64,000 bases of DNA from Oxalobacteraceae bacterium AB_14. GTDB lineage: Bacteria > Pseudomonadota > Gammaproteobacteria > Burkholderiales > Burkholderiaceae_D. The stretch covers positions 2,004,639 to 2,068,638 of the forward strand of contig KB906725.1 of NCBI GenBank assembly GCA_000381565.1. The letters run 5' to 3'. Both the position numbers and the translations under genes were made by a program. Of the stretch, positions 55,713 through 64,000 are shown piece after piece (within the stretch, counting starts at the first letter, position 1; each line of letters starts with the position of its first letter). The notes under the pieces are model-generated. The model ran no database searches. It saw only the letters and a program-made list of their open reading frames with translations, and was not told the origin of the DNA.

Positions 55713-58481
55713 TCAGTACTTGATATGCAGGCCGGCGTAGTACTGCGCGCCGTTGGCATAGAAGCGTGCCGGTTGATCCTTGTTGAAGATGTAGTTCTTC
55801 AGGATCGGGTTGTTCAGGTTCTGGCCACTCAAGGTCAGCACGATGTTCTTGCTGATGTTGTAGTTGAACGAGGCCGACACGGTGCCCGAGGCGTCCTGGT
55901 ACAGCGGCGTGCCGCGGTCCTGGGCCGCCAGGAAGGCCGAGCGCCATGCGTAGCTCAGACGGACGTTGAACTTGTCGTTCTCGTAGTACGCGCCGGCGTT
56001 GGCGGTGGTCTTCGAGGCGCCCAACATGTCGCATGGATCGCCGGAAGTGGCGGTCTGCATCGCCGGGCAGGCGCCGAAGTCCAGGTGCGAGTCGGCGAAG
56101 GTGGCGTTGGCGTCGAAGCCGTAGCCCATGCCGACCGGTACCTGCGCCGCCAGTTCGATGCCCTTGACCTTGGCGCCGACGTTGATCGGCGAGGTGATGC
56201 TGTAGGTCGCGAACACCGGCTTCTTCTGTTCCTGCGAAGCGCGGCTGTCGATGAAGGTGCCGGTGCTGACGCCGTAGCCGACGTAGTCATGCAGGTCCAT
56301 GTAGAACACGCCGGCCGACAGCAGGGCGCGCGGTGCGAAGTACCATTGCAGGCTGGCGTCCAGGTTGTTCGACTTGACCGGCTTGAGCGCGGCGTTGCCG
56401 CCGTTGCCGGTGTGGGTCTCGTCGGTCAGCAGCACCGCGCCGCCCAGGGCGCCGTAGTCGGGACGGGTCATGGTGCGCGACAGGCCGACGCGGGCCACCA
56501 GGTCGGAGCGCAGGTCGAACTTCAGGTTCAGGCTAGGCAGCGGAATGGTGCTGTTGTTATCGATCGCCGTCTTCTGCACGAAACCGCCCCATGGATAGGC
56601 TGGCAGCGTGCCGCCGGCCGGCTGGTTCTGCAGGATCTGGTAGCCGTTCGAGGTGCCTTCGGTGCGCACGACGCGCAGGCCGACGTTGCCGCTCCAGCCT
56701 TCGCCTTCCATCTCGGCCTGGGCGTAGATCGCCTTGGTGTTTTCCTTCAGGTCGAACATGTCCTGGTAGTAGGTGCGCGAGACATCGCGGTTCGAGTGCA
56801 GGTCGCCCCAGGCGTTCAGGATCGCCGGATCGAGGATCCAGACATTCCGAGGGAAGTCGCCGCCCAGGTCCTTGCCGAAGTTGCCAGGATAGGTGGTGCC
56901 GTTCCAGGCCGGGTTGGTGCTGCTGCCGCCGACGTCGGTGTTGGCCCAGTTCGGGCCTTGCGCCACTTCGAAGTTGGCGCGGGTGTGGTGCGAGCCGCGC
57001 ACGCCGAACTTGAGTTCGCGGAACACGCCGTTGTCGAGCGCGAAGGCGGCGTCGATCTGGCCGTAGGTCTCTTTATCGTCGGTGGTGGCCGGCGAGACGC
57101 CGAACACCCAGTCCAGCGGGGTGCCGGTGAACTTGGAGACGTCGATGTTGGGGAACTTGACGTTGGCCGGGCTGCCCAGGCCGTTCAACTGGTAGCTGGC
57201 GCCGGAGTTGTTGACGTCGCCCTCGAACACGCCCTGGCTCGGGGTAACGCCCTTGCCCTTGGTGGAGCCGGCCTTGGCGGTGAACACCAGGCGGTCGGTG
57301 GCGCGCCATTTGCCGTCCAGGTCGAAGAACTCGGTCTGGGCGTAGGCGCCTTCGCGGACGATGTCGTCGACGATGCCGTAGCGCAGCGGCTTGGCGGCCG
57401 TGCCCTGGTTGGCGAACGAGGCCGACACCAGCGTGCCGTTGCGGATCACGTAGCCGGCATCGGGCGCGACGCCCGAACCGAGCATGCCGGAACCGTTCAT
57501 GTCGGTCATGTAGTTGGTGTTGAAGTTGGACGCGTCCATCTTCGAGCGGAAGTAGGTCGCTTCCAGGCTGAGGTCGCGGCTAGGCTTGAATTGCAGGTCG
57601 ATCAGGCCGCCCTTGCGCTTGCGCTCCTGCTGGAACAGCGAGGAACCGATCAGGCGCGGGAACCAGACGTTGGCCAGGTCGGGATTGGTCTTGACGGCGG
57701 CGTTGGTCGGCGCGACCTGGGTCCACTGCAGCAGTTCCTGGCCGTCGCGGCGCAGGCTGCGCTTTTCCGAGAAGCCCTGCACCATCAGGCCCAGCGTGCC
57801 GGCTTCGTTCTTCCAGTTGAACAGCGCGCTCACCTGCGGATCGGTTTTTTCCGGCAGGGTGGCGTACACCGCCTGCACCGTCGCCTCCATCGAGATCGGC
57901 TGCTTGAAGTCCAGCGGATGGCGGGTGCGGATGTCGATCGAGCCGCTCGAGCCGCCTTCGATCTGGTCGGCGGTCGGCGATTTGTAGACCACCACCTGGC
58001 CGACGATTTCCGACGGCAGCAGCGAGTAGGAAGCGGAACGGCCGACGGCGCCGCCCACCTGGTCGAGCACGAACCAGTCGCCCGAGGCGACGGCGTGGCC
58101 GTTGATCAGGGTCTGGGTCAGCGACGGCGCGGTGCCGCGCATCGACACGCGGTCGTTTTCGTCGAAGCCGCCCGAACCGGCGCCCGAGGTGGAGATGTTC
58201 ACGCCGGGGATGCGTTGCAGCGAGTCGGCGACGTTCTTGTCCGGCATCTTGCCGACGTCTTCGGCGGTGATCACGTCGACGTTGCTCGACGCGTTGCGCT
58301 TGACCGACAGCGATTGCTGCAGCGAACCGCGGATGCCGCTGACCACCACCACTGCAGGCTCTTTTTCCGCCGCGGCCTGTTGTGCCTGAGCGGTCATCGA
58401 GACGCTCAGCGCCAGGATGGCAGCTGCGGTCGCGATAGGCGTCAGTTTGGACATTTTCGTGTTATTTGAATTTTGGTACAT
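55713..58481 (-). CDS. TonB-dependent outer membrane receptor (probable oligosaccharide receptor)
   Basis: 922 residues from the ATG at 58479-58481, preceded by GGGAGGGA. Signal peptide to about residue 34. The plug domain shows VVVVSGIRGSLQQSLSVKRN, DVITAEDVGKMPDKNVADSL and QRIPGVNISTSG, the opening used by carbohydrate receptors of the IroN/CirA-like TIGR01782 group. The barrel ends with AGLHIKY. The 20-residue N-terminal phrase and neighbours (GntR, GH18, cupin_8) suggest uptake of chito-oligosaccharides. Divergent from the gntR gene. Confidence 0.9.
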   Translation of the reverse strand: MYQNSNNTKMSKLTPIATAAAILALSVSMTAQAQQAAAEKEPAVVVVSGIRGSLQQSLSVKRNASSNVDVITAEDVGKMPDKNVADSLQRIPGVNISTSGAGSGGFDENDRVSMRGTAPSLTQTLINGHAVASGDWFVLDQVGGAVGRSASYSLLPSEIVGQVVVYKSPTADQIEGGSSGSIDIRTRHPLDFKQPISMEATVQAVYATLPEKTDPQVSALFNWKNEAGTLGLMVQGFSEKRSLRRDGQELLQWTQVAPTNAAVKTNPDLANVWFPRLIGSSLFQQERKRKGGLIDLQFKPSRDLSLEATYFRSKMDASNFNTNYMTDMNGSGMLGSGVAPDAGYVIRNGTLVSASFANQGTAAKPLRYGIVDDIVREGAYAQTEFFDLDGKWRATDRLVFTAKAGSTKGKGVTPSQGVFEGDVNNSGASYQLNGLGSPANVKFPNIDVSKFTGTPLDWVFGVSPATTDDKETYGQIDAAFALDNGVFRELKFGVRGSHHTRANFEVAQGPNWANTDVGGSSTNPAWNGTTYPGNFGKDLGGDFPRNVWILDPAILNAWGDLHSNRDVSRTYYQDMFDLKENTKAIYAQAEMEGEGWSGNVGLRVVRTEGTSNGYQILQNQPAGGTLPAYPWGGFVQKTAIDNNSTIPLPSLNLKFDLRSDLVARVGLSRTMTRPDYGALGGAVLLTDETHTGNGGNAALKPVKSNNLDASLQWYFAPRALLSAGVFYMDLHDYVGYGVSTGTFIDSRASQEQKKPVFATYSITSPINVGAKVKGIELAAQVPVGMGYGFDANATFADSHLDFGACPAMQTATSGDPCDMLGASKTTANAGAYYENDKFNVRLSYAWRSAFLAAQDRGTPLYQDASGTVSASFNYNISKNIVLTLSGQNLNNPILKNYIFNKDQPARFYANGAQYYAGLHIKY

Positions 58482-58859
58482 ATTCCCTCCCGTTGATGAA
58501 GGCTCCGCCGAGCCCACTGATTGTTGATGCCGTTCTTTTTACTTCTTACAAACCACTTACAAAACCAATCCAACGCCAATATACCTGTCTTTTAATACCA
58601 GATCACTACCACTTTGAAATTCTTTTCTGGAATGTTGTATGCAGCATACAGAGTGTGTCTTCGGCAACTATGTAATACCGCCGCAGCGCCGGTAGGGAGC
58701 GCGCTTGTGATGATATACAACAGCCTGAAAGCCAGCATCCATGCGGGCTTGGCGGGTGTTGCGAAAATTATTTGCAGATCCGAAAGGTGACGGCGGCTGT
58801 GCGCTGGTCTTTTTTTGGTATTATCAATTGACAACTACAAACAGGATGCCTGCAGCGTT
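58482..58859. promoter_or_regulatory. Divergent control region of receptor and GntR/chitinase genes
   Basis: A 378-base gap without a credible gene. On the receptor side the minus strand carries TGGTA twice, 11 bases apart (58592-58610), including TGGTATTA; on the regulator side TTGGTATTATCAA at 58815-58827 is an imperfect palindrome (10 of 13 positions) with the same TGGTATTA octamer. TGGT half-sites resemble the dre/NagR type of HutC-family operators. No strong -10/-35 pair is obvious on the gntR side. Confidence 0.5.
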
Positions 58860-59615
58860 ATGGACAGCGATACTCTGACACCACTGGTACACATCCGGGC
58901 GCACCTCAATGAGACCAGTAACCTGCCGCTGTACCAGCGCCTGCAGCGGGCCTTGCGCTCGGCCATCGAGCAGCATTTGCTCAAGCCGGAGGACGCCTTG
59001 CCGGCCGAGCGCCAGCTGGCGGCCGACCTGTCGGTGTCGCGCATCACGGTGCGCAAGGCGATCGACGGCCTGGTCGCCGAGGGCGTGCTGGTGCGCCGGC
59101 CCGGCTCCGGCAACTTCATCAACACCCGCATCGAGAAGAACTTCGCCAAGCTGACCTCGTTTTCCGAGGACATGCGGGCGCGCGGGCGCACGCCGCGCAG
59201 CGTCTGGCTCAAGCGCTCGGAGGGCACGGTCACGCCGGACGAGGCGATGCGGCTGCGGCTCAGTCCCGGCGCGGCGGTGTACCGCTTCCACCGCATGCGC
59301 TACGCCGACGACGTGCCGATGTGCCTGGAGTACGCGACCATCGTGGCGTCCTGCCTGCCGTCGCTGGAGGCGGTCGACGTCTCGATGTACGATGCGCTGG
59401 AGCGGGCCGGCAACCGGCCGGTGCGCGCCCTGCAGCGGCTGTCGGCGCTGCTGCTCAACGCCGAACAGGCCGCGCTGCTGCAGGCCAAGGAGGGCGACGC
59501 CGGCCTGTCGGTCGAGCGGCTCGGCTTCCTGCGCGACGGCCGCGCGGTGGAATTCTGCCGCTCCTACTTCCGCGGCGACATGTACGACTTCGTGGCGGAA
59601 CTGAACGCCGGCTAA
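58860..59615 (+). CDS. GntR-family regulator, HutC/NagR subgroup
   Basis: 251 residues from the ATG at 58860; earlier in-frame TTG codons exist. LPLYQRLQRALRSAIEQHLL, KPEDALPAERQLAADLSVSR and ITVRKAIDGLVAEGVLVRRP form the GntR winged helix; RRPGSGNFINTRIEKNFAKL leads to a UTRA sensor domain (SFSEDMRARGRTPRSVWLKR ... YFRGDMYDFVAEL). NagR-type relatives sense GlcNAc-6-P or GlcN-6-P. It is 14 bases before the chitinase gene and divergent from the receptor gene, so it likely controls both. Confidence 0.88.
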   Translation: MDSDTLTPLVHIRAHLNETSNLPLYQRLQRALRSAIEQHLLKPEDALPAERQLAADLSVSRITVRKAIDGLVAEGVLVRRPGSGNFINTRIEKNFAKLTSFSEDMRARGRTPRSVWLKRSEGTVTPDEAMRLRLSPGAAVYRFHRMRYADDVPMCLEYATIVASCLPSLEAVDVSMYDALERAGNRPVRALQRLSALLLNAEQAALLQAKEGDAGLSVERLGFLRDGRAVEFCRSYFRGDMYDFVAELNAG

Positions 59616-59629
59616 CCTTGCAAGGAACC

Positions 59630-60931
59630 ATGCATATGCACCACCTGAAACGCTGGGCCATGGCGGCCGCGCTGGCCGTCGCCTTGCCCGTCACCAGCGC
59701 CGCCACCGCGCCGGAAATCGTCGGCTACTATCCCGGCTGGAAGTCGGACGCCTTTCCCGTCACCGCCGCCAACGTCGGCGCCGGGCGGCTGACGATGGCC
59801 TTGTACGCCTTCCTCGACGTCTGCTGGAACGGCCGGCATGGCAACCCCGAGCCCTCGGTCAACTACGTGGCGGCGTGCCAGGACGCGGCCGGCGACGCCG
59901 CCGCGGCCAACGGCGCGCTGGTGTTCCGCGACGCCGCCCGGGACGGCGCCAACCTGCGCGCGCTGGTGGCGCTGAAAAAACAGCATCCGCGCTTCAGGGT
60001 GGTGGTGTCGGTCGGCGGCTGGGACTGGTCGAACCAGTTTTCCAACGTGGCCGACAGCGCGCCGGCGCGCGCCAGCTTCGTGGCCTCGGCGGTGAAGCTG
60101 ATGCGGCGCTTCGGCCTGGACGGGGTCGATATCGACTGGGAATATCCGACCGAGGCCGGCGTGCCTTGCGTGGCGGGCGCGGTGTGCGCGCGGCCGGCGG
60201 ACAAGCAGAACTTCATCCTGCTGGCGCGCGAACTGCGCGCCGCCTTCGACGCCGCCGGCAGGGCCGATCGCAAGCATTACAGCATCACCATCGCGGCCGG
60301 CGGCAACGCCAACTACGTCAAGCAGGGCGCGGCCGGCAGCGGCTGGATCAAACAGCTGTCGCAGAGCCTGGACTGGATCAACATCATGGCCTACGACTAC
60401 CACATGCCGTGGGAGAAAAGCAGCGGCCACCACGCGGCGCTGGCGGCCGATCCCGCAGATCCGGCGGCGGCCGGCGGCTTCTACGCGGCGGGCTCGGTGC
60501 GGCGCTACCTGCAGGCCGGCGTGGCGGCGGACAAGCTGGTGCTGGGCGTGCCGTTCTACGGCTACGGCTGGAAGGGCTGCGCGCCCGGCGCCAACGGCGA
60601 CGGCCAGTACCAGCCGTGCGACGGCGGCGCCAGCGGCGGCGTGGACGGCGGCAATTCTTATGGGTACGGCCATCTGCTCAAGCAGGGCTATCTGACGGCG
60701 GCAGGCGAGGGCGGCCAAGGCTACCGGCGCTACTGGAATGAGGCGGCCAAGGCGCCGTATCTGTACCACGCGCAGGAACGGGTCTGGATCAGCTACGAAG
60801 ACCCGGCTTCGATCAGGGAGAAAGCCCGCTACATCAAGGCGCAGGGTCTGCGCGGGGCGATGTTCTGGGAGTTGAGCAACGACGGCGGGCACCAGTTGCT
60901 CGATGCCTTGTCGGCGGCGATGCGGCGATAA
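59630..60931 (+). CDS. Secreted GH18 chitinase
   Basis: 433 residues from the ATG at 59630 with CAAGGAACC. Signal peptide 1 to about 24 (AAALAVALPVTSA-AT). EIVGYYPGWKSDAFPVTAAN is the first strand of the barrel; RVVVSVGGWDWSNQF is strand 3, and FGLDGVDIDWEYPTEAG (residues about 162-178) holds the D-x-x-D-x-D-x-E catalytic motif. LDWINIMAYDYHMPW and AMFWELSNDGG are also typical. No chitin-binding module is fused. It should cut chitin to oligomers that the TonB receptor could import. In an operon with gntR. Confidence 0.93.
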   Translation: MHMHHLKRWAMAAALAVALPVTSAATAPEIVGYYPGWKSDAFPVTAANVGAGRLTMALYAFLDVCWNGRHGNPEPSVNYVAACQDAAGDAAAANGALVFRDAARDGANLRALVALKKQHPRFRVVVSVGGWDWSNQFSNVADSAPARASFVASAVKLMRRFGLDGVDIDWEYPTEAGVPCVAGAVCARPADKQNFILLARELRAAFDAAGRADRKHYSITIAAGGNANYVKQGAAGSGWIKQLSQSLDWINIMAYDYHMPWEKSSGHHAALAADPADPAAAGGFYAAGSVRRYLQAGVAADKLVLGVPFYGYGWKGCAPGANGDGQYQPCDGGASGGVDGGNSYGYGHLLKQGYLTAAGEGGQGYRRYWNEAAKAPYLYHAQERVWISYEDPASIREKARYIKAQGLRGAMFWELSNDGGHQLLDALSAAMRR

Positions 60932-60933
60932 AA

Positions 60934-60956
60934 AAAACCGGCGCGAGGCCGGTTTT
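60934..60956. terminator. Bidirectional terminator between chitinase and TPR genes
   Basis: AAAACCGGC and GCCGGTTTT pair around GCGAG, flanked by seven A residues on the left and TTTT on the right; it can end transcripts from both convergent genes. Confidence 0.75.
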
Positions 60957-60962
60957 CGTGGA

Positions 60963-62267
60963 TTACTTGGCTTCCGCCGGTGCTGCTTTTGGCGGGTTCT
61001 GGTACATGATCCAGTAGCGCGCCAGGTCGCCGCGGCCGTCGGCGCCGCCGATGGTTTCCAGCAGCTTGACCGATTCATCCTTCTTGCCGGCGATGGCCAG
61101 CGCGTAGGCCAGGCGCAGCTTGGCGTCCTCAGGATTCTTGGCCACGCCCTTGGCGATGCCTTGCTTCATCAGCTCGATGCCCTTGTCGGCCTGGCCCAGG
61201 GTCACGAAGTTGTAGCCCAGGTTGACCATGCCGACGCCGTCCTTCGATTTGGTCGCCGATTCGATGCCCTTGTCGATGTTCTTCGCATCGTCGGCGGCGC
61301 CCTTGTTGGCGCTGTCGCGGATTTTTTGCAGCGCGGCCTTGTTCTTGTCGGCCGGGATGGCGCCCGGGTAGCCCTTGTCCATGGCGATCTTGGCTTCGGT
61401 GAAGAAGCCGCCCAGCACCGCCAGTTCGGCGATTTCCGCATAGTCCTCGGGCTCCATCTTCGATGGCGCGGCCAGCGCCTTCAGGCGGGCGATGTCCAGG
61501 TCCAGGCGCGGCGCGTAGGATTTCTTGCCGCGGGTGCGGTTGAGCAGGTCGAACCAGTAGTCTTCGCTCGGGTAGTAGCGGGTCAGCTCTTCCACCGCCT
61601 GCAGATACAGCTCGGTGTCCTTGGTCTTGATGCCGACGTTGCCCAGCAGGTTAAGCTCGTCCTTCGGCGGGGTGGCGCCGGACTTCTTGGCCGCTTCGAC
61701 ATCCTTCAGCGCTTCGGCCTTGGCGGTGGCGAAGTCGTTCTTGAAGAAGTAGGAGCGCACGATGTACTGGCGCTGCTTGAGCGTGTCGCCCGACTCGGTG
61801 CCGTAGCGGGTGAACCAGGCGATGGCCTGGTCGTAGTCCTTGATATTGCTGTAGTAGATGCCGCCGACGGCGTCGATGAAGCGCAACTTGTCTTCCGGCT
61901 TGAGGCGGCCCGAGTCGATCATGCCGGTCAGCGCCTTGATGGTGCCTGGATAGTCGCCGGTGGCCTGGCCCAGTTGCACGCGCATCTGGTTGAGGATGAA
62001 GTCTTCGTACGGCGTCACGTTCGGCATCGCGGCCGCGGTGTCGATGCGGTTCTTGAATTCGGTGTAGTTCTTGGCCGCCAGCAGTTCCTTGGTCTGGACC
62101 GGGTCGATCAGCTTGTAGATCTCTGGACGCACGGTGTCCTTGGGCGGCTCGGCCGGCTTGGCGGCTTCGGCGGCGTAGACGGGGGACATGCCCAGCATGG
62201 CCGGTGCGGCGTTCAGGCCGATGGCGGCCAGGATCAGGCTAATACGAGCGAGACGAATGTGGGACAT
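60963..62267 (-). CDS. Exported TPR-like repeat protein
   Basis: 434 residues with AAGGATAATTC before the ATG. Signal peptide 1-32 (ending VYA-AEA). Helical repeats follow: YTEFKNRIDTAAAMPNVTPY, DYDQAIAWFTRYGTESGDTL, KQRQYIVRSYFFKNDFATAK, ELYLQAVEELTRYYPSEDYW, VNLGYNFVTLGQADKGIELM, with TPR-like spacing but weak consensus. It is a periplasmic scaffold-type protein. It has no direct link to chitin use other than position. Family not recognised. Confidence 0.75.
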   Translation of the reverse strand: MSHIRLARISLILAAIGLNAAPAMLGMSPVYAAEAAKPAEPPKDTVRPEIYKLIDPVQTKELLAAKNYTEFKNRIDTAAAMPNVTPYEDFILNQMRVQLGQATGDYPGTIKALTGMIDSGRLKPEDKLRFIDAVGGIYYSNIKDYDQAIAWFTRYGTESGDTLKQRQYIVRSYFFKNDFATAKAEALKDVEAAKKSGATPPKDELNLLGNVGIKTKDTELYLQAVEELTRYYPSEDYWFDLLNRTRGKKSYAPRLDLDIARLKALAAPSKMEPEDYAEIAELAVLGGFFTEAKIAMDKGYPGAIPADKNKAALQKIRDSANKGAADDAKNIDKGIESATKSKDGVGMVNLGYNFVTLGQADKGIELMKQGIAKGVAKNPEDAKLRLAYALAIAGKKDESVKLLETIGGADGRGDLARYWIMYQNPPKAAPAEAK

Positions 62268-62372
62268 GAATTATCCTTCTATCAAACAATTTAGAGGGCC
62301 GGCGGGTACGCCATGCCATCGCGACAGTGTAAACCCGCGTATTGTTACATAAAACCGGTTCGAATTACGAAT

Positions 62373-63494
62373 TCAAGCGTGTGTCGGCCCGCGCGCATGC
62401 GCCCGGCCGCCGGCGTCAAACAGCAGGCAACGCGACGGCGGCAGGTGGATGCGGGCGAGGTCGCCGGCGCGCAGCGGCGGCGCCTCGGCGGCCCGCTTGA
62501 CGGCGATCATTTCGCCGGCGCCGGCCAGCGTGGTGTAGACGATCGACAGGTCGCCCAGGTATTCCACGTGGCCGATGCCGACGGCCATGGTGTTGGCGCC
62601 ATCGGCGGCGCCGTCGACGATGGACAGGTGCTCGGCGCGCACGCCCAGCGTGACGCGGTCGCCGCGCTGCGGGCCGGGTTCGGAACCGCAGGCGTCCACC
62701 TCGACCACGGCGCCGCCGGGCAGCAGCACGCTGGCGTGGCCGGCGCCGGCGGCGACGACCTCGCCGGCGATGAAGTTCATCTTCGGCGTGCCGAGGAAGC
62801 CGGCCACGAACAGGTTGGCCGGATGGTTGTACAGCTCATGCGGCGTGCCGACCTGCTCGATGCCCCCGGCGTTGAACACCGCGATGCGCTGGCCCAGGGT
62901 CATCGCCTCGACCTGGTCGTGGGTGACGTAGATCATGGTGGTCTTCAGCTCCTGGTGCAGGCGGCTGATCTCGACCCGCATCTGCACCCGCAGGCTGGCG
63001 TCGAGGTTGGAGAGCGGCTCGTCGAACAGGAACACCTCCGGCGTGCGCACGATGGCGCGGCCGATGGCGACGCGCTGGCGCTGGCCGCCGGACAGCTCCC
63101 TGGGGCGGCGCTTGAGCAGCGGGGCGATCTGCAGGATGGCCGCGGCGCGCTCCACCGCCGCCGCCACCTCGGCCGGCTTGCGGCCGGCCAGCTTGAGCGC
63201 GAAGGCCATGTTCTCGTACACCGTCATGTGCGGATACAGCGCGTAGGACTGGAACACCATGGCCAGCTTGCGCTGCGCCGGCGCGATGTGGTTGGCCAGC
63301 GCGCCGCCGATGTGCAGCGTGCCGCCGCTGATGTCCTCCAGGCCGGCGATCATGCGCAGCAGCGTCGACTTGCCGCAGCCGGAAGGGCCGACGAAGACCA
63401 TGAATTCGCCGTCGGCGATATCGAGGTCGACGCCGTGCACCACCTGGGTCTGGTCGTAGCGCTTGACGATCTGTTTGAGGCTGACGCTGGCCAT
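62373..63494 (-). CDS. ABC transporter ATPase, MalK/UgpC/MsmX type
   Basis: 373 residues. Walker A GPSGCGKST at residues about 37-45, signature LSGGQRQRVAIGRAIVRTPE, Walker B VFLFDEPLSNLD and H-loop VTHDQ are intact. The C-terminal part (residues 240-373) has the OB-fold TOBE region used by CUT1 carbohydrate importers. Permease and binding-protein genes are not next to it, so it may serve distant sugar systems (as MsmX does) or the MFS gene was inserted later. It begins four bases after the upstream MFS gene. Confidence 0.9.
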   Translation of the reverse strand: MASVSLKQIVKRYDQTQVVHGVDLDIADGEFMVFVGPSGCGKSTLLRMIAGLEDISGGTLHIGGALANHIAPAQRKLAMVFQSYALYPHMTVYENMAFALKLAGRKPAEVAAAVERAAAILQIAPLLKRRPRELSGGQRQRVAIGRAIVRTPEVFLFDEPLSNLDASLRVQMRVEISRLHQELKTTMIYVTHDQVEAMTLGQRIAVFNAGGIEQVGTPHELYNHPANLFVAGFLGTPKMNFIAGEVVAAGAGHASVLLPGGAVVEVDACGSEPGPQRGDRVTLGVRAEHLSIVDGAADGANTMAVGIGHVEYLGDLSIVYTTLAGAGEMIAVKRAAEAPPLRAGDLARIHLPPSRCLLFDAGGRAHARGPTHA

Positions 63495-63498
63495 CCGC

Positions 63499-64000
63499 TT
63501 AACCCGCGCGCACGGCTTGCGGCGCCGGCTCTTGCTCGGCCTGCGGGCGCGCGGCCATCGGAATGAGCTGCGACAGGATCGCCACCGGGATCGCGCACAG
63601 CATCACCCACACGAAGAAGTGCTGGTAGCCCAGCGAGATCTGGATGTCGCCGCTGAACAGCTTGAACAGCACGAAGCCGAGCTGCATGATGCCGGTCGCG
63701 AAGGCGTAGTGCGCGGTCTGGTACTTGCCCGGCGCGACCACCTGCATCATGTACAAAATCAGGCCGACGAAGCCGAAGCCGTAGCCGAACATCTCGACGC
63801 TGAGCGCCACGCCGATCACCGACAGCTCCGCGGGCTGGAACACCGACAGCAGGTAGAACGCGAGGTTGGGCAGGTTGACCGCCAGGATCAGCCACAGGAT
63901 GGCGCGTTTGAGGCTGAGCCACGAGGTGAAGTAGCCGCCGGCGATGCTGCCGACCACGAAGGCCACGGTGCCGACGGTGCCGTACACGGCGCCCACTTCG
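63499..64000 (-). CDS. MFS transporter, C-terminal part (partial)
   Basis: At least 167 residues; the 5' part lies beyond the window. VYGTVGTVAFVVGSIAGGYF, TSWLSLKRAILWLILAVNLP and VEMFGYGFGFVGLILYMMQV, with HYAFATGIMQLGFVLFKLFS, are features of the AmpG-like PAT group of MFS permeases, which carry muropeptides or, in chitin loci, GlcNAc derivatives. About five membrane segments are present. It precedes the ATPase gene by four bases on the same strand. If the chitin link holds, it could import GlcNAc or chitobiose from the periplasm. Confidence 0.78.
   Translation of the reverse strand, partial: EVGAVYGTVGTVAFVVGSIAGGYFTSWLSLKRAILWLILAVNLPNLAFYLLSVFQPAELSVIGVALSVEMFGYGFGFVGLILYMMQVVAPGKYQTAHYAFATGIMQLGFVLFKLFSGDIQISLGYQHFFVWVMLCAIPVAILSQLIPMAARPQAEQEPAPQAVRAG

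Noticed and set aside
55725..58469. 914-codon open frame on the plus strand opposite the TonB-dependent receptor
   Set aside because: Shadow frame caused by codon bias; the real gene on the minus strand has a signal peptide, plug and barrel motifs.

Overview
The window is 64 kb of a high-GC betaproteobacterial chromosome. Gene content, codon style and signature small families (DUF5610, DUF3579, VanZ-like, an etfBA plus acyl-CoA dehydrogenase block, the rpsP-rimM-trmD-rplS operon) point to Oxalobacteraceae, in the Massilia / Duganella / Janthinobacterium group. This placement is inferred from protein resemblance; no rRNA gene is present and I saw no tRNA gene.

Layout. 1-2240: tail of a cassette of exported beta-rich proteins sharing an N-terminal DUF6160/Fil-like signature. 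2250-12969: mixed housekeeping and stress genes: MFS exporter, flavin monooxygenase, TraB/GumN protein, lipoprotein, a small gene behind a near-ideal FNR/ANR promoter, VanZ protein, SDR, pyrF, sbcB, DUF5610 protein, a cyclic-nucleotide-domain/GGDEF cyclase and a cobalamin-binding-like protein. 12987-23613: ribosome hibernation-type protein, membrane proteins, a ferredoxin-type reductase, small regulators, a GRDP-like protein with eight AYSAAPG repeats, an orphan CHASE histidine kinase and glnS. 23781-26280: a DnaJ-domain gene followed by three genes I do not recognise. 26277-33738: LysR/MFS pair, TonB-like protein, DUF1223 protein, a CoA transferase coupled to a degenerate primase-like protein, and ugpQ.

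33923-40876: alaS, tusA-like gene, etfB-etfA and an acyl-CoA dehydrogenase. 40877-41498 is decayed DNA with a siderophore-interacting-protein fragment and a HicB antitoxin fragment. 41477-51174: proline dehydrogenase, envelope proteins, the rpsP-rimM-trmD-rplS translation operon, a NUDIX hydrolase, a CobD-like protein, DUF3579 and a large M16 protease. 51569-54422: a truncated acylphosphatase, an IS630-family element in a CTAG site, and a chemoreceptor whose 3' end now runs into the element.

54655-64000 looks like a chitin / chito-oligosaccharide locus: a TonB-dependent receptor with a cupin-like partner diverges from a HutC/NagR-type GntR regulator and a secreted GH18 chitinase, followed by a TPR protein, a MalK/UgpC-type ATPase and a truncated MFS permease. 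A mosaic intergenic palindrome family (four copies) and several tail-to-tail gene pairs with zero to four bases of overlap recur across the window.
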